Source of the DNA: a virus
IMG/VR virus record: IMGVR_UViG_3300025010_000886
Location: 1 to 20,989 of that record
Direction: 5' to 3' (one strand)
DNA length: 20,989 nt
In this document: piece after piece, positions 5,861 to 13,669 of the stretch
Numbering within the stretch: the stretch's first letter is position 1
Layout of the letters: every line of letters starts with the position of its first letter
The notes under the pieces: model-generated
Told to the model about the DNA's origin: nothing
Database searches by the model: none
The model's input: only the letters and a program-made list of their open reading frames with translations
Made by a program: the position numbers and the translations under genes

Positions 5861-7696
5861 TTATATCTCACTTAAATATTGACTTGGCACCCCCGGTACC
5901 TGTTTGCCCTGCCAGTCCGAATATGTCAGAGACCGGCATAGTACCAACCTGTTCTTAGCCCGCGTCAGCGCTACATAACAGAGTCTTCTTTCCTCTTCCT
6001 CATCCACGTTGCTCTTGCTAGGGAAAACCCCCTGATTTAGCCCCAAAACAAACACTGTATCAAATTCAAGCCCCTTGCTTGCATGTACAGTCATTAATTT
6101 AACAGCAGGTTTTTCCTCGATGAGTTTTTCTTGAATATCGCGGTATTTCAACCATTTCAGGAAGCTTTGTACGCTGTCGCTCTCAAATAGGTTCCTCTTT
6201 CCCTGCTCCCAGTTCTCCATAGTGGCAATGGCTTTTTTAATATCATCTACCCTGTTCTGCTGGCCACATTGGGTAAGTCTTTCCGTAATACCAAGCACAA
6301 GGTCTATGCTCTTGAGATACTGGCTTGCTTTTGTGTATTGTCCGTTCTCAATTACCATTTGAATATCTTCTACCATTTTCCTAAAGGGAAATATTGAACT
6401 ATTTTCGCCACACGTATAAGTAGCTTCATAAAGACTACAACAATTATCCAAAGCGAATAATTCAATCTCTTGCAGTTCTATTTCACTAAATTGCTTTAGC
6501 GAAAATTTAAGGCATTTCCTAAATGTGTAGTTATCTTTTTTGTTGTTAAGGAAGTCCATCCACTCCAGGATCCCTCGAACTCCGTTTTTCTTGAAGACAT
6601 CATCACTGCCAGCGACAATTTGAGTAGGCAGTCCCTGAGCATCTAAGAACCGCGAAGCATTTTCAATCTGTCGGTTTGTCCGGGCTAGAATTGCTATATC
6701 CTGCGGCATGGTTCCGTTTTTAATAAGCTGCTTAATGCACTCACCAACCAGCAAGGCCTCCTGCTTATCGTCCTGCCCGACTATGCTGGATATTTCCACC
6801 CCGTCTTTGTGTGCTATTAATTTCTTTTCAGTCTGATTGACGTTGAAGGAGATAAGCCTGTTAGCCGCTGCCACTATCGCCCCGGTTGACCTATAATTAT
6901 CTTCCAGCTTGATAACTTCACAACCCGGATATTCTTCCGGGAATCGAAGTATGTAGTCAACTCTGGCTCCCCTCCAGCCGTAGATCGCCTGAAAATCATC
7001 ACCCACCACGAACAGGTTCTTTGGTGCTAGGTAGTTAATCATCTTCTTCTGATCATCTGAAGTATCTTGAAATTCATCCACGAATACGTGAGTATAATTT
7101 CTTTGATACTCGTCCAGTGCTTCGGGGCATATTTCCCATAGGCGGTTAACTAAATCAATAAGTCTATCTAGGTCAACGGCGTTGTTTTGCCTTAACCTAT
7201 AGCCGTATTCAACCAATACCCGGCATTCCTCAGGGTATATTGTTTTTTCTACAGCTATATCAATACAGTTTTCAAATCTCATCATTACTTTTTTGAGATT
7301 AGTTCTGTGTCCTAATTCATCTATGATGTTTTTTAAAATACTCTCTCGGTCTGCCTGATCGTAGATTGTAAAATTAGGCTCAATGCCTAACTTATGTCCC
7401 CACCGACGTAGCACCGACACCGCAAAGGCATGAAAAGTATTACAGAATAGCTTCTTGCCCTGCTCCTCGCCAATTAGCGAAATAACCCGCTCTTTCATTT
7501 CCTTCCCCGCCAGGCGGGTAAAGGTTAAACAAAGCATCTGTCCGGTACCAACCCGGCATTCCTGGTTTAAACAAGCCACCCTGTGTGTTAATGTCCTTGT
7601 TTTGCCGGTACCGGCCCCGGCCAGCGTGAGTATAACCGGGGCATCTGATATAACTGCAGTACGCTGGGCATCGTTAAGGCCGTTAAGAAGCTTCAT
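5861..7696 (-). CDS. UvrD/PcrA/Rep-type superfamily 1 DNA helicase
   Basis: This 611-aa ATP-driven 3'-5' helicase would unwind DNA during phage replication or recombination. Motif I is GAGTGKT (27-33), followed by LTFTRLAGKEMKERV and TFHAFAVSVLRRWG. Motif II is FVDEFQDTS (about 207-215), motif III VVGDDFQAIYGWRGA, motif IV LEDNYRST, motif V TVHASKGLEFDTVFV (about 533-547) and motif VI VALTRAKNRL (about 576). It is about 110 residues shorter than PcrA, with no extended C-terminal tail. The ATG has GGAGG upstream and overlaps the 81-aa gene by 14 bp. Coupling to the ATPase gene upstream suggests a joint recombination role. Confidence 0.93.
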   Translation of the reverse strand: MKLLNGLNDAQRTAVISDAPVILTLAGAGTGKTRTLTHRVACLNQECRVGTGQMLCLTFTRLAGKEMKERVISLIGEEQGKKLFCNTFHAFAVSVLRRWGHKLGIEPNFTIYDQADRESILKNIIDELGHRTNLKKVMMRFENCIDIAVEKTIYPEECRVLVEYGYRLRQNNAVDLDRLIDLVNRLWEICPEALDEYQRNYTHVFVDEFQDTSDDQKKMINYLAPKNLFVVGDDFQAIYGWRGARVDYILRFPEEYPGCEVIKLEDNYRSTGAIVAAANRLISFNVNQTEKKLIAHKDGVEISSIVGQDDKQEALLVGECIKQLIKNGTMPQDIAILARTNRQIENASRFLDAQGLPTQIVAGSDDVFKKNGVRGILEWMDFLNNKKDNYTFRKCLKFSLKQFSEIELQEIELFALDNCCSLYEATYTCGENSSIFPFRKMVEDIQMVIENGQYTKASQYLKSIDLVLGITERLTQCGQQNRVDDIKKAIATMENWEQGKRNLFESDSVQSFLKWLKYRDIQEKLIEEKPAVKLMTVHASKGLEFDTVFVLGLNQGVFPSKSNVDEEEERRLCYVALTRAKNRLVLCRSLTYSDWQGKQVPGVPSQYLSEI

Positions 7697-7928
7697 TTAC
7701 GTTATCCTCCGGCTTAACTTGCCCTTTCGGTGACTCCACTTCAATCAGAATCCGCACTATCGAACCTAAAGGCATACTTGATAAAGTTTTGCTAGCATAT
7801 TTAAAGATTTCGTCTATCGGCATAGATCCTGGCGTTCTGCTTGATGATTCCGAAACTACTCCAATTGCCCAACTATTTCCTGGCATCTTAACCATTGCAG
7901 TTTTTCCCTCTACGATAATCTCACGCAC
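7683..7928 (-). CDS. Hypothetical protein, 81 aa, between ATPase and helicase genes
   Basis: The protein has a beta-rich N-terminal half (MREIIVEGKTAMVKMPGNSW) and a second strand region near the end (GSIVRILIEVES). There are no motifs that I recognise. The start is GTG at 7928, eight bases after GAGGTGAG; it overlaps the ATPase stop by 8 bp, and its own end overlaps uvrD-like by 14 bp. This tight coupling implies production in ratio with the two enzymes. It could be a small cofactor of them. Confidence 0.7.
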   Translation of the reverse strand: MREIIVEGKTAMVKMPGNSWAIGVVSESSSRTPGSMPIDEIFKYASKTLSSMPLGSIVRILIEVESPKGQVKPEDNVNEAS

Positions 7929-10074
7929 TTTGGCTCACCTCGCTTACTGGCGAACTCAAGTCCCAAACCTTCCACCTATCAGCCTCAAAAGAAAACTCTA
8001 TGGCACCAGCAAGGATAATATTGTCCAGCTTGTCAGATAGCTTACTTAATCCATTAATCAGCATCTGGAAATTTTGTCTGTCTAAGTGGTTTAAATCGTC
8101 CATGACAAGTATCTTCAGCTTGGGATTAGCCCGGTCTAAAATTGTGACCGTCATAGCGGCCAGGAAAACTGTTTGCTGTCCAGTGCTCAGAGCGTCAAAG
8201 TTAACTCTGTGTCCCTTTTCGTTCACCCATCCGAACTGAAAAATTTCTTTCCCTGTATCTGATTCGGTCTGAAAAAATGGGGTTTGGTTAAATCCCATCA
8301 GTTGCAGGTTTCCGCTAATGTCTGACCTGATAGGTTCCAAGATTTCCTTCACCAGTTCGCCTTGTATGCCCTTGGGCCCCAGCGCCTGACTCAGAGATTT
8401 TAGCCCCAGGCTCATGTATTCGGCTTTGGTATTTTCAATCATACTTTGCTGCAGGAGAAGGATTGTCTGCTTAGCCTTTTCCTTTTCCTCTACAGACAGC
8501 TTTAGTTCTGTTATCCTGGACCGGATCCCCTCAGCCTGTTTCTCCTGAATGTCAACAGGCGCAAATCCTTCTGCCGGTTCATTCATTAGTTTAATTAGCT
8601 CTGTTTTATGCATGTTAAGCTGATTTGTGTACTTTTCAGCATCCGACAGGACTTTATTCTTTTCGCGCTCCATGGCAGTTATTTTATTCTGGATAACAGT
8701 ATTTTGGCTATTGGCCTTTTGCGCCTGTAGTACAGCGGCTTCACGCTTATCTTCCAGTGCTTCCGATTCTGCTTCCAGTGCTTTGATCTGTAGGTTTAAC
8801 TCCTCAACCTTGGCGGTCAATTCTGCAGTTTTAGCCTCGCCCTCAGCCTTTTTCTTTTCCGCAAAACTATCCAAGCCAGTCCAATCCTTAGGGCAACTAA
8901 TCTGCTGGTGCAGCGTACATTTCCCGGCCAATTCGCCAGTCTTAGCTACTGCATCCTGAATCGTTTTAACTTGTGTTCTGATAGTTGTTATTTGGCTGTT
9001 AAGCTCCATGCGCTCATTAGTCAATACCTTAAGCTGCTTCTTTGCCTCGGCCAATTTTTTCTTGATTTCTGCTGTCTCTGCTTCGGTGTCCACCGGAGGT
9101 GTAATCTGCCCCTGCAGGTCTTTGATTTGCTGGTCCAGAGCTGCAGTATCATTGTTTACCGGTGATTCCTCCAACTTGCTGATAATGGACTGCAGTTCGG
9201 CTATCTTTATGGTTCTCTTGTCTGCAGTCTTCTTTTTTTCGGTACCAGATGAAATCTGCTTCTCAACCGCAATTAATTGCTGCTGCAGTTCTTCAAGCTC
9301 CGCTTTGGCCTGAATAATATTCCGGTCCGTTTCCTCTAGCTCGTTTTTCTTTTCTGCGATTTGTCTGACTGCTCCCTGAGCATCCTTCTGCTTGCCATTC
9401 CAATAGGACAATTGGGCAGAAGTCCAGTCCAACATGCTTTGCAATCCTGCGTGAATATCGACTGCTTCCGGATATTCTGCCATGGCTTTAGTAATAATTT
9501 CGTGATTTGCCATGTACCGATCCGGGCTGTTGGCCTTAATGGCCAGAGTTAGCATCTGATTGTCAAGGTACTTCTCAACGTCTTCCCTAGTCCAAGTATT
9601 TGAGGTAATCGGGCTCAAAGAGTATATGAAATCCCGACGTCTGGCATCCGAAAGGCCAAGGAACTCTGAGAAATCAAGCATCACTGGGAAACTGCCGATT
9701 TCTTCAAGTATGCGGGCTTTCTTTGCAGTGTCGTTTTTCTCTCCCTTGCCCGGCGAGACTAAAATAGACTCGCTGACAGTCACTTTTTTCTCACCGGTCT
9801 TCCGGTCCTCAGATTCTTTTCTTGTGAAGGTTCTGCTAAATTTAAAATGGTCCGTCTGCAGCCCCACCGTCATGGCCCCATTGGTCGATAACTTAAAGGT
9901 GTCCTCTGCCCTCTTGCCGTTTCCAGGTACATAACCCATTATTGCAGCACCCAAAGCCTGTACGCGGGTAGTTTTGCCTGCACCATTCCTGCCTACGAAA
10001 ATATCCATTCCGGTAAGTGGTTGACTGCAGGTCTGCCCCTTAACGTTCTTCATTTCAATGGTGTTAATGCTCAA
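7921..10074 (-). CDS. SbcC/RecF/SMC-like ATPase, 717 aa
   Basis: The protein has an ABC-type split head with a long coiled coil. Walker A is GRNGAGKTT (28-36). Coiled-coil arms cover about 210-385 and 405-550. The apex holds C-x6-C in GKCTLHQQISCPKDW (about 390), a possible metal hook although not the classic CxxC of Rad50. The signature motif is LSTGQQ (629-634) and Walker B is LVMDDLNHLD (about 657), with Asp where most ABC ATPases have the catalytic Glu. The TTG start overlaps the previous stop as TTTTGA. No SbcD nuclease partner is present. It probably works on DNA ends or recombination intermediates with the neighbouring helicase and 341-aa protein. Confidence 0.88.
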   Translation of the reverse strand: MSINTIEMKNVKGQTCSQPLTGMDIFVGRNGAGKTTRVQALGAAIMGYVPGNGKRAEDTFKLSTNGAMTVGLQTDHFKFSRTFTRKESEDRKTGEKKVTVSESILVSPGKGEKNDTAKKARILEEIGSFPVMLDFSEFLGLSDARRRDFIYSLSPITSNTWTREDVEKYLDNQMLTLAIKANSPDRYMANHEIITKAMAEYPEAVDIHAGLQSMLDWTSAQLSYWNGKQKDAQGAVRQIAEKKNELEETDRNIIQAKAELEELQQQLIAVEKQISSGTEKKKTADKRTIKIAELQSIISKLEESPVNNDTAALDQQIKDLQGQITPPVDTEAETAEIKKKLAEAKKQLKVLTNERMELNSQITTIRTQVKTIQDAVAKTGELAGKCTLHQQISCPKDWTGLDSFAEKKKAEGEAKTAELTAKVEELNLQIKALEAESEALEDKREAAVLQAQKANSQNTVIQNKITAMEREKNKVLSDAEKYTNQLNMHKTELIKLMNEPAEGFAPVDIQEKQAEGIRSRITELKLSVEEKEKAKQTILLLQQSMIENTKAEYMSLGLKSLSQALGPKGIQGELVKEILEPIRSDISGNLQLMGFNQTPFFQTESDTGKEIFQFGWVNEKGHRVNFDALSTGQQTVFLAAMTVTILDRANPKLKILVMDDLNHLDRQNFQMLINGLSKLSDKLDNIILAGAIEFSFEADRWKVWDLSSPVSEVSQSA

Positions 10075-11096
10075 AACATATCACCACCTAAGCCGTTCAG
10101 GTCCGGTTGTCCAAACCCATTGTTGCTAGATGTGTTATTTTCCGCAGCCTCTGGTTCTTCTGACGCCACCGCATTTAGGCGTTCTTCCTCGTCCATTTCA
10201 GCGCCAATTTCCTCAGCAGAAACTTCGGCTTTAACGTCAATAACCTCAGCCTTTTGACCTCCTACCGTTACCTCGGCTCCCTGCTCAGCCTGACTCGCCA
10301 TTTCTAAAAGCTGATCCTGAGTGAAGTTATGGACAAAACCAACCAGAGTAACTTTAGCTGTCCGGCGTTTCTCTTGGCCCTCAGCGTTTACATATGCTAT
10401 ATGCGACAATGCTGGATGCTGACTCATTGCTAGCCTCGTAGCTATGGTTTGGGCGTTCCGCTCTGCAAACTGCTTTTTATTTACGAAGGTGTCGATGGCC
10501 TTGAGTATTTCCTTGTGTCCAACGTCGGCCCAAACTCCCATAACTCCGTCAATTTTGTAAAATATCCCGGTTTGTTTCTCTTTGTCGGTTAGCATACTTT
10601 CCATGCATACCCGACCGGCACCGGCATTGTATCCTACTTTTTTGAGTAAATCCTGAATGAAGTACATATTGATGTCATACATGAGGGTTGCTGTAGTGAT
10701 GACTAAATTTCCAATTGGCCCATATCCGACAGCCATTTTCTTGGCCCATACTTTGCGGATGGTACCGCTATCCGGGTCAACTATCGGGTAAGGATTTACC
10801 ACGACATGGCCGTCCGGCAAGGTTAATTTGTCAGGTGTGATGATAGATAAGGATGTGATTTGATTTGCACGGTTAAAGCCTTTTCCCGTGACCATGGCCT
10901 TGCCGCTTATTACTGCTATATCGCCATTGGTCTCGTCTAGTGTTACGGTTCCCTTGACAGACCTTAGTGTTCCGTTTGCGTGCCTCTTAACAAAAACTTC
11001 ACCGTCGCCCAGCATTGCTATGTGCTGTTTTCTAAGTGCGGTTATCTGTGTCTGCATATTCTGAACCAAAGCTACGTTACTCTCTGCTAATGCCAT
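10071..11096 (-). CDS. Unrecognised 341-aa protein in the recombinase position, with a GGDMF tail
   Basis: I cannot assign a family. The N-terminal helix is followed by a beta-rich core (about 45-240) with few hydrophobic segments. After about residue 255 the protein becomes an acidic, disordered linker and ends NNGFGQPDLNGLGGDMF. Such a tail resembles the acidic phenylalanine-ended tips of single-strand DNA binding proteins. The ATG follows GGAGGCG. It directly precedes the SbcC-like ATPase (overlap TTTTGA). In phage operons this slot often holds RecT, Erf or a ssDNA-binding protein, so a ssDNA-binding or annealing role is a reasonable hypothesis, not shown by any motif. Confidence 0.75.
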   Translation of the reverse strand: MALAESNVALVQNMQTQITALRKQHIAMLGDGEVFVKRHANGTLRSVKGTVTLDETNGDIAVISGKAMVTGKGFNRANQITSLSIITPDKLTLPDGHVVVNPYPIVDPDSGTIRKVWAKKMAVGYGPIGNLVITTATLMYDINMYFIQDLLKKVGYNAGAGRVCMESMLTDKEKQTGIFYKIDGVMGVWADVGHKEILKAIDTFVNKKQFAERNAQTIATRLAMSQHPALSHIAYVNAEGQEKRRTAKVTLVGFVHNFTQDQLLEMASQAEQGAEVTVGGQKAEVIDVKAEVSAEEIGAEMDEEERLNAVASEEPEAAENNTSSNNGFGQPDLNGLGGDMF

Positions 11097-11100
11097 TTGT

Positions 11101-11337
11101 TTACGCCTCCATTTCCCTTAACTTGATTCGGCTATAAAAACTACTTACAAGCTGATAAAGCTCGTCCGATGCCTTACTGAATGAATCTTCCCTGCACCTA
11201 TCGTCGCAATAGTTTCTACTAGCACCTATACTTAGCTCGTGCAGGTAAATCTTTCGCTTACAGGTCCGGCAAATTCCAACCACAGGGTTAACTTCCGTAC
11301 CTGCTTTAATTTCCATGTCGTGCAGCCAGCCTTGCAT
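11101..11337 (-). CDS. Zinc-ribbon small protein, 78 aa
   Basis: Cysteines CRTC (C23, C26) and CDDRC (C44, C48) form a plausible four-Cys zinc site, followed by a helical C-terminal region (ASDELYQLVSSFYSRIKLREME). The ATG at 11337 lies after GAGGTGATT. It ends four bases before the 341-aa gene. Family unknown; a nucleic acid or protein binding adaptor is possible. Confidence 0.7.
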   Translation of the reverse strand: MQGWLHDMEIKAGTEVNPVVGICRTCKRKIYLHELSIGASRNYCDDRCREDSFSKASDELYQLVSSFYSRIKLREMEA

Positions 11338-11348
11338 AAATAATCACC

Positions 11349-11525
11349 TCAGAATGGTATAAAATCAGGCTCCATCTCTCTTCCTAGCTCAACGCAGTCC
11401 AAGTTAGGACAAATCAGGAAACAGTCCAAGTCCTCTCTATCTAGCATGATGCCTGCCGATACCTCCGGTCTAGTTGTTGGGATATTAACTTCCACCATTT
11501 TCGTTTTGCAGTATTTGCATTGCAT
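11349..11525 (-). CDS. Zinc-ribbon micro-protein, 58 aa, ending DFIPF
   Basis: The ORF was read directly. The peptide has C3-K-Y-C6 near the start and C39-PNLD-C44 near the end, a probable zinc ribbon. It ends MEPDFIPF, which recalls the DDDIPF tail of bacterial SSB. The ATG follows GGAGG with a seven-base spacer. It overlaps the end of the upstream 75-aa ORF by 85 bp in another frame, and its stop is 11 bases before the next gene. The cysteines and ribosome site make it real; function is unknown. Confidence 0.7.
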   Translation of the reverse strand: MQCKYCKTKMVEVNIPTTRPEVSAGIMLDREDLDCFLICPNLDCVELGREMEPDFIPF

Positions 11526-11668
11526 ATTCTTTCCTCCAATGCCCTCTCCCGGCAGTTTCGGGATATCGTCTCAAGTGACACAATTACATGTTCTGAATGT
11601 CCCTGCTTAATTGCATTAGCCATACTTTGGGTTAATTTAGCTATCTCCAAATACTCCTGACTATCCAA
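11441..11668 (-). CDS. Hypothetical helical protein, 75 aa
   Basis: The N-terminal 50 residues look like a genuine helical protein (EYLEIAKLTQSMANAIKQG). The last 25 residues are read through the start of the 58-aa zinc gene and look less natural (KRKWWKLISQQ). The start is TTG at 11668, seven bases after GGGAGG; a GTG at 11689 is in frame but has no ribosome site. No family recognised. Confidence 0.5.
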   Translation of the reverse strand: MDSQEYLEIAKLTQSMANAIKQGHSEHVIVSLETISRNCRERALEERICNANTAKRKWWKLISQQLDRRYRQASC

Positions 11669-11704
11669 GCCTGTTCCTCCCTTGACCACACCAACGCGAC
11701 ATGG

Positions 11705-11717
11705 TACAATATTTGTA
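11705..11717. promoter_or_regulatory. Short palindrome TACAATATTTGTA
   Basis: TACAA-TAT-TTGTA is a 13-bp inverted repeat in the only clear gap between the XRE-like gene and the 75-aa gene. It might be a binding site for the adjacent 192-aa regulator. Short AT-rich palindromes also arise by chance. Confidence 0.25.
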
Positions 11718-11724
11718 AGTATTT

Positions 11725-12303
11725 TTAAAAGTTATAATTTGCCCTTCGTTCGGCGGCCACCGATGCGAGGGGTTTTTGCTTTTGGCGGCGTTGTTGGAGT
11801 ATCTTAGCTATTCTGAGCTTCTCATTTGCCCGCCGTAGATAAGTATGAATCCTGCTTTCAAGTGTGATTAATCTATTTACGATAACCTTCAAATCCTCGA
11901 TCTCGTCATCTGTGATCTGGTTATCATCCGCAATTTCAGACATTCGACTGATACATTTTTCTGTATCACGGAAGGAATTCATAAAGCCCAAAGTAGACCC
12001 ACATAGATCCTTTTCCTCTGACTTCTCCCGGATTCTTTGACTAATAGTGCACTGTTCCTGACAATAGAAGTAGATAAGCCTGTCCTGCTCGTATTTATCA
12101 GCCATAATGCAGACTTCTTCATCTGTCGGCTTCCTCTTGCTGCTCTCTATTCTAGTTAGGGTAGTGTCACCAATCGGGAGAACCTCACAAGCATCTTTTC
12201 TGCTTTTAAAGCCAGCCATCAGCCTGGCTTCCATGTAAATATTCATTTCCTGCGGATGTGCATTTTGACATATCTGACCACCGTAAACGTTACATACTGG
12301 CAT
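11725..12303 (-). CDS. XRE-family regulator with Cys-containing N-terminus, 192 aa
   Basis: Residues about 22-75 form a helix-turn-helix of the Cro/CI type (ARLMAGFKSRKDACEVLPIG, then DTTLTRIESSKRKPTDEEV, then IMADKYE). The N-terminus carries C4 and C12, and more cysteines follow the HTH (YFYCQEQC), so metal binding is possible. The C-terminal half is helical and ends very basic (RRQKQKPLASVAAERR). This arrangement is seen in regulators of Firmicute prophages. The ATG at 12303 follows a G-rich site and overlaps nothing. It may govern later steps of the leftward operon. Confidence 0.8.
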   Translation of the reverse strand: MPVCNVYGGQICQNAHPQEMNIYMEARLMAGFKSRKDACEVLPIGDTTLTRIESSKRKPTDEEVCIMADKYEQDRLIYFYCQEQCTISQRIREKSEEKDLCGSTLGFMNSFRDTEKCISRMSEIADDNQITDDEIEDLKVIVNRLITLESRIHTYLRRANEKLRIAKILQQRRQKQKPLASVAAERRANYNF

Positions 12304-12384
12304 TTACTTACACCCCCCTTCTATGGTGTAATATAGAAAAATCACCTTTGCTTGCTGACCACAAGTACCTCCTGGCGGGTTCAC
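12304..12384 (-). CDS. Possible micro-ORF, 26 aa
   Basis: A short frame begins at GTG (12384), six bases after AAGGAG, and encodes VNPPGGTCGQQAKVIFLYY followed by TIEGGCK. Its TAA directly abuts the ATG of the XRE-like gene. It has two cysteines. The evidence is only the ribosome site and the junction, so it may simply be leader sequence. Confidence 0.25.
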   Translation of the reverse strand: MNPPGGTCGQQAKVIFLYYTIEGGCK

Positions 12385-12407
12385 CACCCGCTCCTTCCCC
12401 GGCCGGT

Positions 12408-12734
12408 TTACCTCCCCACAGGTTCAGCCATCAAAATATCGTGATCTGCATACCACTTATCATCGTTCACATTCTTAAACCACAGAAATCCACTCTTGAT
12501 CCGATACTCTGTAGCTATATCCGGCATCTTGATTGATTCTGTAATCTCACGCTCCAGGTCGTTTAGAGCCTTTACCGCTTTATCCAGATCAAGTTCACCC
12601 TTACCGGTCTTAAGTTGATCTAGGATGCTGCTTCTTAGTTCTTGCTTAACCCAAATATCAAAACAAGGACGGATTAGCTGATATGCAGCCTTGGCAGCCG
12701 GTAAGACCTCTAAAGTTAAGTCAACGTGTTTCAA
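12408..12734 (-). CDS. Hypothetical phage protein, 108 aa
   Basis: The protein starts MKHVDLTLEVLPAAKAAYQL and contains a helical middle region with LDLDKAVKALNDLEREI. A C-terminal beta region WFKNVNDDKWYADHDILMAE follows. I do not recognise it. The frame is open up to 12908, but that upstream part is a shadow of the 59-aa gene. TTG at 12734 is chosen because AGGAGGTG lies about nine bases before it. No membrane or signal segments are visible. Confidence 0.65.
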   Translation of the reverse strand: MKHVDLTLEVLPAAKAAYQLIRPCFDIWVKQELRSSILDQLKTGKGELDLDKAVKALNDLEREITESIKMPDIATEYRIKSGFLWFKNVNDDKWYADHDILMAEPVGR

Positions 12735-12750
12735 AGATTTCACCTCCTGC

Positions 12751-12930
12751 TTAGCTGGTTCTGTGTATCGAAACTTTCTCACCATAATAGCCTTCAACGA
12801 CATTGCCACGTATGAAGATAAGCCTGATAAACCGCGCATGGTTTCTATCCAGGACATCAACAACCTTACCCTTGTTCTTAACACAGTCACCAACTTGAAC
12901 GGTTTCAATATTTACTAAACGGTACTGCAC
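12751..12930 (-). CDS. Hypothetical beta-rich small protein, 59 aa
   Basis: The ORF was read directly. It begins MQYRLVNIETVQVGDCVKN and continues with KGKVVDVLDRNHARFIRLIF, a pattern of short strands suggesting a small beta-barrel such as an SH3-like fold. The GTG start at 12930 has GGAGGTGAG seven bases upstream. The start overlaps the end of the previous gene by 16 bp. The stop sits just before the ribosome site of the 108-aa gene. No family assigned. Confidence 0.65.
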   Translation of the reverse strand: MQYRLVNIETVQVGDCVKNKGKVVDVLDRNHARFIRLIFIRGNVVEGYYGEKVSIHRTS

Positions 12931-13184
12931 AATCTCACCTCCAGCCTGTCCAACAGTGTTTTAAAAAAAAGGCATCTACTGTTATGTCGATTTAAGTTGG
13001 TCTCTCCTTTGGCCCTCATGGTTAAAATCTGCATATGCTCCCGGGCTAAAGCCTGACCGACTATCTTAGCCACTCGCCGCCATCTTGCATCAAGCTCCGG
13101 GTCACTCGCTCTAGCCTGACGCAAAGCCTCTTTAGCTTCTGCCAGGCCTTTTTCGGTGTTATCTGAAGTCGGTAACGCTTTCAT
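12915..13184 (-). CDS. Hypothetical protein, 89 aa
   Basis: The protein begins MKALPTSDNTEKGLAEAKEA and is helical and charged, with a C-terminal part (CLFFKTLLDRLEVRLCSTV) that follows a run of eight T. A GTG at 13199 is in frame but overlaps the ribosome site; ATG at 13184 is preceded by GGAGGTG at eight bases. The T run is a place where slippage or an assembly error could alter the last 20 residues. No family recognised. Confidence 0.6.
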   Translation of the reverse strand: MKALPTSDNTEKGLAEAKEALRQARASDPELDARWRRVAKIVGQALAREHMQILTMRAKGETNLNRHNSRCLFFKTLLDRLEVRLCSTV

Positions 13185-13215
13185 TGTTAGCACCTCCACC
13201 CACTTACCACCGGAA

Positions 13216-13473
13216 CTATAAATTTTCTGTGTAATCCAGGATATACTCCATTAATTCAAGGACTGCCTTAGCTGATTTCTCCGGGTTTTGTTGGCTGTCC
13301 AGTATTCCTCCCGCAATGTCGTGCAGTTTGATATAAATAGTTTGAAAAGCCACTAAGTTGTCGTGTGCGTGTATTTGGTCTAGCAGTTCTTCGGTGCTGA
13401 CAATTGAACCATTATTTACTGGTACTTCCTCGCTGCCCGACATGTTACAATTTAACTGTGTAACTGTTGACAT
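13216..13473 (-). CDS. Hypothetical protein, 85 aa
   Basis: An acidic, helical protein with a polar N-terminal 25 residues. The region ELLDQIHAHDNLVAFQTIY is followed by a C-terminal helix KAVLELMEYILDYTENL. The ATG at 13473 overlaps the stop of the Cse60-like gene (TAATG). The internal ATG of MSGSEEVPV is an alternative start. No family recognised. Confidence 0.6.
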   Translation of the reverse strand: MSTVTQLNCNMSGSEEVPVNNGSIVSTEELLDQIHAHDNLVAFQTIYIKLHDIAGGILDSQQNPEKSAKAVLELMEYILDYTENL

Positions 13474-13640
13474 TACTTTTCAGATTCACCACCTTTATAG
13501 TAGATAAGTACTGAATATGGAAACTCAATACCTTCGGCGCTATAATTCATAAACCGAATAACCGGCCTAACTTCTAATAGCCAGTCGTTGATTTGTTTCT
13601 CTAAATCCGTCGACGTTTCCGCTGTTATGATTTTTACCAT
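13473..13640 (-). CDS. Cse60-like small protein, 55 aa
   Basis: The ORF was read directly. It begins MVKIITAETSTDLEKQINDW and continues with a two-strand region (IRFMNYSAEG, then SVLIYYKGG). The pattern VKIITAxTSxxLExxIN matches my knowledge of small Cse60-type proteins, first described as a sporulation gene product in Bacillus and widespread in prophages. Start ATG at 13640, after GGGAG about eight bases upstream. It is coupled to the next gene by TAATG. It is close to the Cro-like gene, so it is an early product. Function is not known; the family name does not prove a sporulation role. Confidence 0.55.
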   Translation of the reverse strand: MVKIITAETSTDLEKQINDWLLEVRPVIRFMNYSAEGIEFPYSVLIYYKGGESEK

Positions 13641-13669
13641 GATGTCAACTCCCGTGGGGCCGATTATAT

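Noticed and set aside
8627-9934. Several plus-strand open frames of 63-124 codons
   Set aside because: They are antisense shadows of the coiled-coil ATPase gene, Ser/Leu/Cys-rich, with no ribosome sites.
12735-12908. Longer N-terminus of the 108-aa frame
   Set aside because: It overlaps the 59-aa gene, which has the better start; AGGAGGTG marks the TTG at 12734.
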